64,000 bases of DNA from Psettodes erumei (lineage: Eukaryota > Chordata > Actinopteri > Pleuronectiformes > Psettodidae): positions 1,912,001-1,976,000 of the forward strand of contig JAFBJZ010000411.1 in assembly GCA_016785225.1 (NCBI GenBank), written 5' to 3'. A program made the translations under genes and the position numbers. The first letter of the stretch is position 1; every line of letters starts with the position of its first letter. The notes beneath the pieces were generated by a model. It was not told where the DNA came from. It saw only the letters and a list, made by a program, of their open reading frames with translations, and ran no database searches. Of the stretch, positions 23,743 through 36,324 are shown one piece after another.

Positions 23743-25420
23743 TCACAGTGGCTGTAAAAAAAAAAAAAACCCCCAAAAAACAAGAGGTAAATTTCTCCGA
23801 ACCCGTAATTCAGATTGATAAACATCAACATTGAAAAGTGGCGCTCCTTCTTACCCCTTTGTTGTTGCAGGTTCCACACAGGCAGCCGATGAGCCCGTTG
23901 ATCATCTGAATGGCACAGAGAATCATCTGCAGACTGCTTGTGGCCAGCAGAGTGCCGAACAGTCCAATGTTGAACTGGACTACGTTCGGAGGCTCATTGC
24001 ATTTTCCCCACAGCGTGTGATCTGTCAGGTAACTGGGGTCACTGTGCAGAAGAAATGGTTTATGAACGATCAGGTGTTAGGAACTTTTCACATTGTCATT
24101 AGGAGGCTGCCCGCTGTGTATCACCTGTTTTTGAAAGGTGTTGTCCAAATCAGAAAGCCTTTGCAGAGAGGTCCATTCTGCAAGCCAAGCACTGCCACGC
24201 TGAAGCTGTACAGGGCACCGACCACACCCACTGCAGCAAATGCGATTGATAAGAACATCTGCAGAGGTAAAATGATAAGCAAAGGTCAAAAAAAACATTT
24301 GTGTTGGTGTTGACATGGTGTAAACATGCCAGTTCTTACCCTCCTCCTACTTACGCTTAATCAAACACTTCACATCAATGTCAGTGTTATCAAAACGTCT
24401 TAACCATCTTAAGAAAAACAATAAATTGCACACAATAGAAACACATTTCTAATCTCAATTTTATCATTCTATATTGTTCTGAACTTTTGTGTATATGTGG
24501 CATTGAGAGCTTTAAACACATTTCAGCACGCGCTTGGCAACTGTCTTGAAATTCCAGCTGATCCTTTCAGAGACATGCTGTTGTTCTTGTGGTCTTATAA
24601 TATAGTACTGGCTGTCTGTCTAGGTGTCTGCTTCTTATGTACAAAGTAGTATGGAGTTAATCATCTCTTGACTATCGTCTCTTCTTTTTTTTTTTTTTTA
24701 CTGACCACTGGAAACATCTTAATTCATAGTTCTTACTAACTCACCCCACAGCGATTCCCACAGCATCCCTGTTTTCCAGTCAAGTGGATGTAAAGTGCTG
24801 GGACCAACACCTGCAGCGAGAGAGACAGGCTGACAGTAGTGAATATTCAGTTCAGTTTACTCAAAATAATTCAGCATTTTCACTTAATCTTGATAACACA
24901 AAGCCTTTTCAGTGTCTTAAAGAGAGGCACTGTGAAAGTCAATCTCTGGTCAGATGTTGAAGATGTACTCTTCAAAGGTTAGAGTTGCATTTAGGGGTGT
25001 TGAATGAGAGTACATTGTAAAAATAGATTTTGAAGCACAGAACTAAGACTCAGAACAGGTGACACTGGGCGCCACTTAAGATTTAATAAAATCCATATGA
25101 AGATGGAATTTTAAAAATTTCAGCTTTGTGTTTGAAAATAACATTTTTCTAAGGCTGCGCTTAACTTTTCTCAAAGCAGTTTGCAGCTGCCCATAATCCA
25201 AAGTCACGCCCATCAGCACCAGGCTAGAGAAAAGACAACTCACCATTAAACCCCCTCCGAGGAGTCCCCCCATGTATTTCACTTCTTCAGTGATGTGTCC
25301 ATCTTTGGCATACTTGATGTCCCCACCGGGAAAGAACAGCACAATGTTACAGATGATTGATATGACAGCTAACGGGTACAGAGTAACAGCAACACAATGG
25401 GAACATTTGCCGGTACACAT
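23743..25420 (-). CDS. tm4sf5: Transmembrane 4 L6 family protein, TM4SF5/TM4SF4-like
   Basis: Four-pass plasma-membrane protein of the L6 (TM4SF1/4/5) family, related in layout to tetraspanins. Coding exons on the minus strand: 25244-25420, 24745-24810, 24125-24258, 23855-24041 and a terminal 23743-23751 that gives Pro-Leu-stop. Total is 573 bases (190 residues; relatives have about 197-202). The start MCTGKCSHCV and the first membrane segment (TLYPLAVISIICNIVLFFPGG) match the family, as do MGGLLGGGLM, the CCGNRCG motif, LQNGPLC, TLWGKCNEPPNVV and the last membrane segment ending in QMINGLIGCLCGTC. It converges with slc25a15 and diverges from mpdu1. TM4SF5 is favoured over TM4SF4 because of the MCTGKC start and because human TM4SF5 lies on 17p13 like three neighbours here. 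Confidence 0.85.
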
Positions 25421-26749
25421 GTTGTCTGAAAGAAAGCTGACTAACTGCTGTGAAACCAATTTTTCAGTTGGGTTTTAGCTCCAATACTTCCTGTTTCAGA
25501 TAAGAGAAGTCCAGCTTGACCGACCTCGCAAAGAGTGAACTGTATCTTGGCTGGTAGCGGACACTAAACGTAATGAGTGATATCGGAGTGTGGGTGGTGT
25601 GGTGACAGGCTGATAACATGGACAAACAGAGCCTGGGTTGGGTAGCTGCAGGAAATGTGACTCATTCCATGGTTTCTCGGAGAGACATCACTTGTTTTGT
25701 TGAGCTATTAGGGAGAATGTGTTGATGCACATTTTTGTTGTGGTTAGATTACCTGAATGCATTCTGGTCATCTGAGTTAGACGTGTTCATAGTTACATTA
25801 TTATTGCATACTTACATTTAGCCTCGTGATCAGGCTTCCAAAATGTTCATTCAAGTTAAATCTAAGATTTTTTTTTATGTCACTGTGACATATTAGGTGA
25901 CTAAATTGTCATTAAAAGGACCAAATACTTTGAGACAGTTTTTAACTCTGCCCACAATGTACTGACATTGTGAGTCAAGTATGGTTGGACTTTAGACCTG
26001 TGGCAGCTTTGTGAGTGGAACAAGAACAATGAGTCATTGACATTTGTGGTCTTAGTTAAACACTGAATACTAGGGCTACATTTTTTAGTTTCCCAAGGAA
26101 GCAGCTGACAATAGTCGTTACTATGTGTCACTAAATTAGAAGATAATTTGAAGTTCAACATAAAAAAAGAAGATTCCATGTTCTCCAAAACATTTGCTGT
26201 CTCCTAGCAACGCATTGGCGAAGCAGTATTTACTCATCAGTGATGATGGCTGTAAATGTGAAAAGCATGGCCCTGAATTGGAGTTTCCTTCCTCCCATGA
26301 GGGATAGTATTTTTCTAATCCGTTATTACACAGCTGCATCAGTATCAGTGCTGATGCTGTGTTGTATGGTGTTCAATGTAGTAAAACTATTTTCATAATA
26401 AATCATTTTTTATTTGTTCATAATCCCAGCCCAACCAAAGTTCTCCACACATCTAAATGACAATTAAAGTACTTTGGTGTGCCAAAGCAAAGGGTCTGAA
26501 TACGTCTGTAAGACAAAATTTCTAAAAACCTTGTTTTCACTTTGTCATCTTGGGTTACTGAGTGATGATTGAACAATTGGAATTTTATCCATGTGTTTTC
26601 ATAATGTAGCTGTGGTCTAGTGAGGGAGACCCTCAGAGATAGCGCTTCACTGTCTCTGTCTCTGTGTCCTTCGTCCTGTAAATATCGGGGAACCTTTGAA
26701 CCACGCCTCCACAGCGATGAGGATCACTCTTTGCTCCAGCTGACCCACG
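25421..26749. promoter_or_regulatory. Shared divergent upstream region of tm4sf5-like and mpdu1
   Basis: 1.3 kb between two start codons facing away from each other. It contains no supported ORF. The 5' UTRs and promoters of both genes should lie here; GC content rises only near the mpdu1 start (about 26640-26750). No clear core promoter elements were seen. Confidence 0.4.
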
Positions 26750-29489
26750 ATGGCCACGTACCCCGTCAGAGAGTTTCTGGTCACATATTTGATGCCAGAA
26801 AAATGCTACGAGGAATTTTTCACCCGCTTTCACTTGCACGGTGAGACTTCAGTTTCGGAGTTGGTGGGTGAAACGTCGCGAGAAATGTTTCCACATATCC
26901 GCGAGATTGGAGGGTGGGGGGTGGAATATGTTTTCGCCTCTCCCACCGAGAAAGCATTTTTTTTGCACAACTTTTCTTGTGACCTAAAACTGTGTCACAC
27001 TGTGGTCGATATGGGCTGTTATCATCTATTCTTTAACAAAGTTGTGGTTTAGGCTCACACGAAGTCAAGCCCTATGTTACCAATCAGTGGCGTTGGCCAA
27101 TTTATATTGTTGGCCAACGCCAATAATATATATATTAATTATATATATATTTTCATTTATGTGACAGTGCCGTGTCTAACGTTTGTGCTGAAAAGAACTG
27201 CCGGGTTTTGGATCTTTCTGGACACACTGTTGGGTAAGATTCCCCCTCAGCCTGAACCCACCCGATTTAATCACCACAACAGCAGCAGGAATTTAACAGC
27301 TAATTAAAGATAGTAGCGCCCGATACGAAAAGGGTCATAGTATACTGTGTCGTAAGAAACAACAGTAAAAACAGTTTAGAATGTCGCAAAAACGCGCAAA
27401 ATGTCAAAATTTAATATGGCCTAAAAAAACATCAAAAGCTCAAGGAATAGTGTTTTAGAAACACTATAGTTTAATATGTATTAAAAATGCAAAAAGGTCA
27501 TAGTAGTATAGTATGTCATAAAACGTGGAAAAAACACTTTACTCTTGTATGTCTTGCAGCACAGTTACTTCAGCTGCTGAAGATACTGAGGAAAGGAAGT
27601 GCGGATGGCCTGAGTCTGTCCTCTGTCCTGCTGCAACTCTATGCTTTCTCTTGTCCTGTTGTGTATGCCACAGCCAAGAACTTCCCATTTGTGTATGTAT
27701 CTGTTGACCACGTGTTGAATAAGTCAAAGGGCATATCAGTGCACCCAGTGGTTGATTACTGCAGATACACTTTGATCAGACCAAAGTTTGATTGCTGGAT
27801 TTGCTTTCACATGTGTTTTACTTGACCTGCTCTACAGTGCCTGGGCTGAGAGGTTCTTCATATTGGTCCAGATTGCTGCAGTTGTTTTCCTCATCTTGCA
27901 TTATCGTGGTGACACTGTCCCAGGTTAGCACCCATATCTGCAAATTTTGCTAGTGCAAACATGAAAAAGAAATTTCATTATACAAATGGTGTCATTCTAT
28001 AGTTTTTAAAATTTCAACAAATCACCTAAAAAAACAAAAACAACAACAAAAAAACTAAAACCATCTCCCAGCTTTCCTGTGGCTCTTACTGTAGCCCGAA
28101 CAGCTACCGAAGAAGTAATGTTTTAAATAGCTAACTAACCTATATTAATTCATTTTTAAAAGTTCAAATAACAGTTGGGCACTTGATTTTTAAAAATAAA
28201 CACGACTCAGATAGTCTTAAATACTGTATTTGTTGCAGAATAATTTGAGTGGCAGATTAAAGAACATTTGGTGCTCTGGGGATTATTTACTGCCATTCAC
28301 AGTCCTCATGCTTTAGGTATGTTTGGTCAGTGCTTTCCTGGAGCGCCACCTTGTGACATCTGTTACCACTCAACTCAACCTATTCACAGTGATCTTTTGT
28401 TGGAAGAGCAATTACACCACATTGTTAGAGAGCTTTTTAAATTTAGATGGTTATTTATATATTTATTAATTATGGATGTCATATTTTTTGTTAATATATA
28501 GAGTTTAAATTAAGTGTTGACCATCTGCTACATCTTGTCATCTTATTCCATGTTTATGTGGCAGGAATACTGTTCCTATTGTCTTATGGCAGCGTAATGT
28601 TCATCCTGGGCTCCTACGCAGCTGCCACAGTCATCTCAGTGATGCAGGCCTCCAGTTTGCCAGCATTAATTGCAAGCAAGGTAGGAACTCAGTTTGTTTG
28701 TCCAGCTCAATATCTGATATGATTAACTAGAAAGTAATTAGAGATTGCAGACCTCTGTCGAGGTTAAACATTTCCACAAAACCAGAGGAGTATCTAGATG
28801 AATTTGTGATATTTTCTTGAGATGGCGCTAGTCGAATTCTTCGATCTAATCCTAATCCGGCAACTGGGTCACCCCATTTATGACAAATCTTTATGCAATT
28901 ATGGAGATATGAATTTTTGCCCCTTCTTTCAATGGTGAGGAACCTTTCAAAAATTATTGGAACATGATACTGATCAAGATCACTCGCAAAGTTGAATCTT
29001 TTCAAAGTTACCCCAAAAGTGACTTCTGGTTATAAAAAAAAAAAAAAAGTGTGAAAATCACATCCCAAAAACATAACCTTGATGGAGGTAAAGACCTGTG
29101 AACTCGAGCTGTGAAGTGATTGCTGGATTTGTCATTTCCAGGTCCTCCAGGCTGGAAGTAACTACTGTAATGGCCACACAGGCCAGCTGTCCACTTTGTC
29201 TGTGTTGCTAACGTTGGCAGGGTCTCTGGGTGTTACCTTTGTTTCTCTACAGGTATGCATGTCAGGAATTACACTTTCAACATAAACACAGCTGCACAAC
29301 TGCATATTTTACACTACTTACCTACTGCCTTTGCTGAATGCTTCACATTGCTTCAAATTTTGTGTATAGGAGGCAGGAAGCTCGTTGGCTACTCTGTCAC
29401 ACTTACTGTCGGCGTGTCTCAGCGGTGTCCTCCTGGCCCAGGTCCTCTGCTACAGGAGCAGCACAACTTCTAAAAAGAAGACTGAGTAG
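26750..29489 (+). CDS. mpdu1: Mannose-P-dolichol utilization defect 1 protein
   Basis: ER multi-pass membrane protein needed for use of dolichol-phosphate-mannose and -glucose in N-glycan and GPI assembly. Seven coding exons: 26750-26840, 27168-27233, 27560-27692, 27838-27923, 28565-28680, 29142-29252 and 29370-29489; total 723 bases (240 residues; the human protein has 247). Family stretches: LMPEKCYEEFF near the start, VPCLTFVLKR, SADGLSLSSVLLQL, KNFPF followed by AWAERFF, LHYRGDTVPG, MQASSLPALIASK and LQAGSNYCNGHTGQLS. The C terminus is lysine-rich (SKKKTE), suggestive of ER retrieval. The first PQ-loop, KLPQ in human, reads QLLQ here (residues 54-57). Fish have two mpdu1 genes; this divergence may indicate the less typical copy. 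An AATAAA signal lies at 29687. Confidence 0.9.
27089..27121. repeat. Perfect 12-bp inverted repeat in mpdu1 intron 1
   Basis: GGCGTTGGCCAA at 27089-27100 pairs exactly with TTGGCCAACGCC at 27110-27121 across a 9-base AT-rich loop. It sits 46 bases upstream of the exon 2 acceptor, so in the pre-mRNA it would form a GC-rich stem close to the branch-point region. Confidence 0.85.
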
Positions 29490-29686
29490 AGGTGGACATT
29501 GTCATTTAAGAAATACTTTGTGATTCTCCACAAAATGTTGGTATATCAGTAAGTCATATACAGTGCTGAAGTAGTAGTAAATGTTTACAGTGTTTATATG
29601 TACTATTATGCATGTGTGTTACACTCAGAACTGTTTAATAGCTTTTCTTACTTTTTTTTTTTTTCAAAGCAGCAGGTGACTGTCAA

Positions 29687-29692
29687 AATAAA
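29687..29692 (+). terminator. mpdu1 polyadenylation signal
   Basis: AATAAA about 200 bases after the mpdu1 stop codon, followed by a GT-rich stretch (29730-29765), the usual arrangement of a vertebrate cleavage site. Confidence 0.6.
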
Positions 29693-30190
29693 AGATTCTA
29701 TTCTTGGGTGCAGTTGAGGTTTCCTGGTGTCTCTGTGTTACTGTGTTCTGTCTCGGTGTTACTGTCTTTAATTTCCAGAAGTGAACATTTACAGCTTTCA
29801 GTACAAAGGCACTGAGTATCAAGCATCAAGGCAAACAAGTCTTCAAACATTTTCGGAAGACTTTCAATCATCATTTCTAATGTACTTTAAGACGACGGGC
29901 TTTTAGACTGGTGTGAGAAAAACACAGTCGGTCACGTGGTAATTCCAGTTGGACAACTGGAATTGCTGGGTTTTTGTTTTTTTTAATTTGACACCACCTT
30001 ATATGATTATTTCTCTTATAAGCCTTAAATTATGTGACTACATTTTGGAGAAAAAAAAATCTAAAACATATAGTACATCAACTTGAAGTGTTTTTTACTT
30101 CATTAACCTAGTCACCCGACTCCTATGCACCTTTTCATTTTTTTACTTTTCCAGGCCCACTGAGAATGAATGCCAAATGGCTTGTTTCTT

Positions 30191-30213
30191 ACACACACAC
30201 ACACACACACACA
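30191..30213. repeat. (CA)n microsatellite
   Basis: About eleven CA units starting after CTTGTTTCTT. Confidence 0.9.
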
Positions 30214-30249
30214 GGAATTTACACACAGTACAGTTTTGTACTGTCAGCC

Positions 30250-30725
30250 ACTGAACACCACAGATGTGTGACTGGCAATGATTTCCTGTCTGTGTTGTCT
30301 CCCTGGTCTCCTCCCCCTGTGCCCCTCCCTTGTTTGTCTCTCTGTGTTTTCGCCTTGGTAGAGGCAGGGCCCAGTGGTGGAATTCTGGCACACACCTGTT
30401 CCTCATCTCGTTAGCTGCAGTATAAAGACCTGGCTCTTTCACCACTTCTTCTTGCCCATGTGGTAACTCAGTGCCCAGTTTGTCAGTATGTTTTTCTGTT
30501 GGGTTTGTTTCTTGAGATTTTCGTCTTGTGTGCTGTGTTGCCTCACTTTCCTGTCTGCCCTAAACTGCAATCCCTCCGTGTATCCCCTGCATCAGACCAA
30601 GCCTAACCTGCCTGTGCCCCCCCGACACACGCAAACTCATTAAAGACTGTTCTCAACTTGCCATTTGGTGTTTGAGCTTGTCTCTGTGTCTGCTCTGGGA
30701 TCCAGCTAAAGCCAAATGGTGACAC
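30250..30725 (+). repeat. Probable dispersed transposon-derived repeat
   Basis: The segment is CT-rich and differs in composition from its AT-rich flanks. Its order (GGCACACACCTGTTCCTCATC, a 'GCAGTATAAAGACCTGG' stretch, C-rich 'CCTGCATCAGACC', then CATTAAAGACTG and finally CTCTGGGATCC...GTGACACA) resembles short non-autonomous repeats I recall as common in fish. I cannot assign a family, and no terminal inverted repeats were found. Confidence 0.4.
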
Positions 30726-30993
30726 AGATGTTTATAATTGTAGGCGTACAGAAGTAGAGTAAAATGACGAAGATTGTTGAAAAATGCCCAGTCTTGCAAT
30801 GTTAAGGAAAGTAATAAAAAGGTTATGAACAGAACTGCAACCTTGAATCACCTTGATGCCAGAACTGGAACCCGTCTGATCGTTATCTGTGTGTACATAA
30901 AATTCTCCTCCTCCCACATTTCCCTCTGTGGTTCATTTTACAACTCAGGCAGTGAATGATGACGCACTAGTGTTATAACTGCTACTTTAGCAC

Positions 30994-31013
30994 TGTGTGT
31001 GTGTGTGTGTGTG
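30994..31013. repeat. (TG)n microsatellite
   Basis: About ten TG units followed by a short G-rich stretch. Confidence 0.85.
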
Positions 31014-33383
31014 GCGGGGGCGCTCCAGGCACTAGCCATGCCCAGAGTTGTACACAAAGAAAATCCTGTAAGTGATTCAGCTTCGTGATCTTAGTCACCT
31101 TAGTTCATTTTTAGCTGGGGTTAGGGATGCAAATGCATAACAAAGTAAGCAACACCACAATGTCCAAAAAGTCTGATCATTTATTTGCTTCTCATGTCGT
31201 TTACACAGAAACACTGACTGTCCATAATAGGAAATGCATCTTGTTGCACATTAATGAACATTAACAAACTGCTACTGTACACGTACGTTTTATGATACAG
31301 TACACAAGCCATCAGAGACTTAACAATGGAGCCATTTGCAACCCAGTCGAGCGATTTCCATCAGTCCTTCCTCAAAATCTATCATTTTAGATTTTTTAAT
31401 TCCCCAGGATCCTATTATCCTATTATATAAACTAACCAGTAACTGTTCAGTTTGCAGTCATTGTAGACCACTGTTAACAAGTTTCCATTTATTTCATGAT
31501 CTTAACAAAACTAGCTTTATTGTAACAGCGTGGATAAGAGTTAGCGGACAGCATACCATGTCAGTTAAGCATGTTTTTCATACCTGAATCAAATAAAAGT
31601 ACTTGGTCTTATTAAGGAGTCCTCAACCTGTTACGTTTGGTGTGTTTAATGGTCTTTTGTGTCTAAACCCCAGAAAAGCTCATGCAGCTGGTGTGATGTT
31701 ACTTAATCAAATGGCACAGGGTTTGGCACAAAGTTTGTTCAAGAGGAATCATTTCTGATAAGACAACTTTCATTGTCTAATAATGTGGTCTGGGGAAAAG
31801 ATATTATATTCTTATCTACCTTGCCTGTCAGAAAAGTCAAAGTTGCTGTGAAAAGTATAAAAGTGATGGTCCTGTGCTGTCATGTAAAAAGATGTTCGGT
31901 CCCTATTGAAATGACAAATAGCCAGTAATGTATTATTACATTTTTGACACAGTGTGGTTCACTTTATGAAAAAAAACTGTGAATCCTCCTCACACATCAG
32001 TTTGCAGGTTTTGTACAATGTTCAAAATGTTATGAATGGCAACCTTCACAGAATCATAAGTAATAGCTCAAAGGTGCATTAAGGACATGTGCATTTACAG
32101 AATCTACATAATGTTAATACTAAATTATCTGCTCCCAACCCAGAAGAATCAGGTAAATACCACATCTTCATAACTACATAATTTGAGAGTATCAGTTATG
32201 ATTGATTTAAGTGTTTGACAAAGTTTTGAACTGAAGTAATTTTCAAAGATCATAACAATGCAATTAATTGTGTGTGTCATTTCTAATAAAAAAGGATGTA
32301 AATACTAATAACTGATCGCACAGTTGTCATGTATAGTTCCATAAATAGTTTTAAAAAGTTCCCCAAAGTTATTCAAAGCTGAAGTATTCCCTGAATCAAA
32401 ATTTCATTCGTGATGAAAAATTAAGGCACACTATTTTGTGAGTAATAAAAGTAATTTTAGCAGTGATTTTTTTCAAGTTTCCTGGTAACTCTTTATCGTG
32501 TTAATCTTAAAGAGCATGTGGCAACCCTTGATAGAGATCTTACTAAATTTAAATTATTAAATATAAGGAAGGATGGGAAGCAGGTTCGTCAGAACCCATA
32601 CTGTAAGCATTTTGATTTTGTAATCACTGGTGAACAGGCCAATTTGAACTTCTGAAATAACAGAGGAAAAATGCACTGAGTTTGAATACTGAATAAGGCA
32701 TCTGAGTAATCTCAGAGGTGAGAGGAACAAGTCCAGCAGTTTGGACACAGATTAATATGATAACACCCTGTCGCACACAAACAATGAACTTTCTGTACTA
32801 ACGCAAACTTGAAACAAAGTAATTTGGCCTATAACAGTTTGAACTGATATTTGTTCAATAGTAATATATGATATAGAAAGAAACACATTATGTAGTAATG
32901 CCAAAAAATGTAGTTATGAATACTTAATTACATTTGAACATTCAGAACAGTCCTAAAAATGTCTGGTCTAGTCTTGTTTCCTAAGGCGACATAACTGAAG
33001 GTGGACATTCAGTATATTATATTTGAACTAACTTCTAACTTCTTGTGTAGGTTGTCGTCATATCTGAGCACATACTGTGTGTTAACGAGACTAATCCAAG
33101 TGCATTTATGATACCTGTCAGACAGAATTGTTCAATGATCCTGACTGCAGTTTTTAGATTTTCACCTTCCTTCCTGATGCATTTTCATTGTATGGATGTG
33201 TTTTCTTATTGGAGTGTAAAACGTTACCTTTGCTCTTTCTCTTCCATTCTAAGAGAGGAAAACATCACTTTTTTTTTTTTTTACTGTACCTCAGAATAGC
33301 ATACTCATTTAATGAGGACTCATTTAACCTATACACTCAAAGGTTAATGAGTTACCCATTTTCCAGCCTTCTTGTCCCAGGTG

Positions 33384-36324
33384 TTATCTGATCTGGTAGT
33401 ACAGCTTGCGAAGTTCATCCCAGAAGAACAAGGACAGAATGGTGTGCGGGCCAAGCCGGAAATAGGAGGCTCCCAAACCTTTATAGAGCCCCGTCAAGCC
33501 CTCCTTCCTTAGTGTCTTGGAAAAGCAGTCAGCGAATCCTTTGTAGAGTTGTCCCTTAAAAACAAGAAACAGTAAATCATTATGCAACTGAGCAGCTAAA
33601 TGTCACAGCGGGGTGAAATGAGGGTTTGAGCTCCCCTTTGCACTTGGGTCCTGCTTACTTAATCTTTAACTCTGGTATAGATCTTAAAACAGCTGCATTA
33701 TACATTGGTACTTAATGCACAGACACTGATAGATACAATGAAACTTACAATATAAAGAGGTAGCAACAGAATACAAGTACATTGCATAGCTGCTTCTGAA
33801 AAAAGTGGGAGTTGAACTTTTGATGAAAATCTAAAGAATGATATCACTATCTAGATTGTCTGGCTCTGTCTCCTCACCTTGCCCAGGTGGTCCACGGGCT
33901 GGTTGTAGAGACGCGTGCTCACCACGTCAAATGGTGTCATAGCCAACACCACCACCACGCTGCTGATCATGCCAGCACTCAGGGCCACCAGCCAGCTGTC
34001 CTTTGCAAAAACCTTGGGAAGAATAAGATGACAACGTTACGAGGTAACAATCTCAGTCCGAAGTCTGGATCCACACACCAGTACCTGTATGACTTTTACT
34101 GCTTTCCTCATTTTTGCCATTCTTTGCATTTGTATTCTAACCCTCACCAATTGTTCAAACCTTTTTTTCTCATTAGGTTCAGGAAATTTGAAAGTTAAAG
34201 CGTGTATGGCTTGAAGACACCAAGCCAAGGTCCCATGAGTTTAATAAAGTTTTCAAGAGGATTCATGAATGGGAGTGGCCCAATCAAGAAAAGAGAGGAT
34301 GTAGTGCACTCTTTGCACCAGTGCAGTGATACTGGATCAGTGTACCATCGTCAGGGCAACCCCATGTGTGCAGCTACTTCTAATTTTAACTGGGAATGAA
34401 GAATGTTCTGTTTTTAATGCATGTATTACAGATGCACTCTCAAAGTAGCTACAGTCAAAAGCTGGTTTCTGTGCCAACCTGTATCATTTATGACACAAAA
34501 TGATATAAAAGAAAAGTTTAAATACAGTAGGAAATGTGTTATGTCAAATTACTCATACAACAATAAACAGACAACCCAGCAGCAGCCACACGCTCTCATA
34601 TCCCCTTTGATGATCTTCTGCTTGCAGTTTTTGTAAGAGGCAGTGGGAGGATTGCCTGGGGATGCTGGGAGGTGCAAACAGACTCCACCTCCATCCTCAC
34701 CCAAACAGTAAAGACAGTGTTCACTGATCAGTGTGGTTCTGCGATTTTAGGGGAAAAAAAACAAAAAACAAAAACAACTGGAGCTGAATCAGCAACCATA
34801 GCCAGTCAACTGGGGCACGAGTTGTGTAAGCCCCATGTTTTCAAGCCAGGAGGAGGCAATGAATGAAAGGTGTCGAATTTCTATTCCAGAGAGCGCAGTG
34901 TGCTTTGTCGGTGCCACAATGAACGCTTTTGTAATCTATACACAGCTACTGACTACAATTTATCTCTTTTTCAGCCTGCCTCCAAACTTAGTCTGTAACT
35001 AATGATTGTTTTGTGACCATTCAATCTAGTGTTAATTTACTCTTCTAGTTTTTAAGCTAAGAGATTCTAAATCTTATAGATTGTAGACAATATCTGCAAA
35101 TAGTAGAAAATGCCCATCTCGGGTTCCCTGAGCCTAATGTGATATCTTCAAATTGCTTGTTTGGTCTGACCAACAGCCTTAAACACAAAGATATTCCATT
35201 TGATATCATACTGTACAAGACAAAAACATAGAAAGCAAATCATAATATTTACAAACTACAACCTACTCAATTTTGGCCTACTTTGCTTTGAATATAATAT
35301 AAAAATTGTAGCAGCTCCATCTGAGTTGAGCAATCAGAGAACCTCCAAAAACATCTGTTTACAGTGTGGTCATACGATAGGCATGCACCCATTGTGGAAC
35401 CCAGAGGGAACAACTTAGCACCAGTCAGTCTGTTGCCAATCATCAACGCTAAATTTAGGCGTCTTTCACGTTACGATGAAACCACAGCGAGGCCACGTTC
35501 TAACCTGTAGGTCGATCACCAGCTCCTTGGAGGAGGAGAAGGTGGAGAGCTGAGCGGCTGACCCCACGCTGACCCTTGGTACAGCAGCGCTGGAGCCCCT
35601 CCACAGTCCCAGAATGCCATGCTCCCTGTAGATGGCTGTCAGAGCGTGGGCCATCCCCTAGCAGGAAGAGGAGGAGTACATGAGGAAACTGATGATGCCT
35701 GCCACTCATATTTAACACCTCCAGTTTAGGGTTATTTACTACCTGGTGTTTATACTGATGCCCCACCGCAATGGAGGAGGTAGACTGACTCTGCAGATGA
35801 GTCTTCACCTGTCATTGGAGAGCGTGTGTCATTACTTTGTCTACAGATAGAAGTGACAGCTCACCTGTCACTTGTAGCTGTGGACACACGAGAAACGAAA
35901 CAACGAACTGAAATCAAGCCTGCTCAGCCAGAAAATAAAGCCAGCTACTGACCAAGTACACAGGACTGCCCATCACGGCCCCCACCACTCCAGCCACAGC
36001 CCCTGCTACAGTGGTTTTGGCCGCGCTGACCCTTCCATCGGTATGGATGTACCCGGAGGACTCGAAGATGGCGTACGAGCCGAGTCTGACCCCATTCATA
36101 AAAAACTGATACACCAGCCCGGGAGCCAGTCCTTTCTGCAAACCGGCCAGCCCGTCCACTTTACCGATGGTGTAGAATGCATGGAACACGTTGCGATAGT
36201 AAACCTGATACGTGCCCCGGCTCTTGAGCTCTCCCTGCAGCTGCATTCGCGTCTTGACGACCTCCAGCGGGTTGGTGAACAGACACGCTCCGCACGCAGC
36301 CACTCCGCTCAGCACGAAATCCAT
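33384..36324 (-). CDS. slc25a35: Solute carrier family 25 member 35 (orphan mitochondrial carrier)
   Basis: Predicted inner-membrane carrier; its substrate was not established to my knowledge. Coding exons on the minus strand: 35953-36324, 35743-35808, 35505-35657, 33878-34012 and 33384-33554; every junction is phase 0 and the total is 897 bases (298 residues; the human protein has 300). It starts MDFVLSGVAACGACLFTNPLEVVK. The three repeat signatures are PLEVVK (19-24), PVYLVK (121-126) and PFDVVS; the second lacks the usual acidic residue and the third the usual Lys/Arg, as in human SLC25A35 (PIYMVK, PFDVAC). Other family stretches: YRNVFHAF, LQKGLAPGLVYQFFMNG, AVGHQYKHQ and ASYFRLGPHTILSLFFWDEL. 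Its 5' end is CpG-rich, as for a housekeeping promoter. Confidence 0.93.

Larger units (their letters stand above)
29490..33383. other. Convergent intergenic region between mpdu1 and slc25a35
   Basis: No coding region is supported. It holds two microsatellites (30191-30213 and 30994-31013), a possible dispersed repeat (30250-30725), and AT-rich sequence from 31100 to 33380 that would include the slc25a35 3' UTR. Confidence 0.5.

Noticed and set aside
23831..24313. 160-codon plus-strand ORF
   Set aside because: Antisense to exons 3 and 4 of the tm4sf5-like gene, which have proper minus-strand splice sites and homology.
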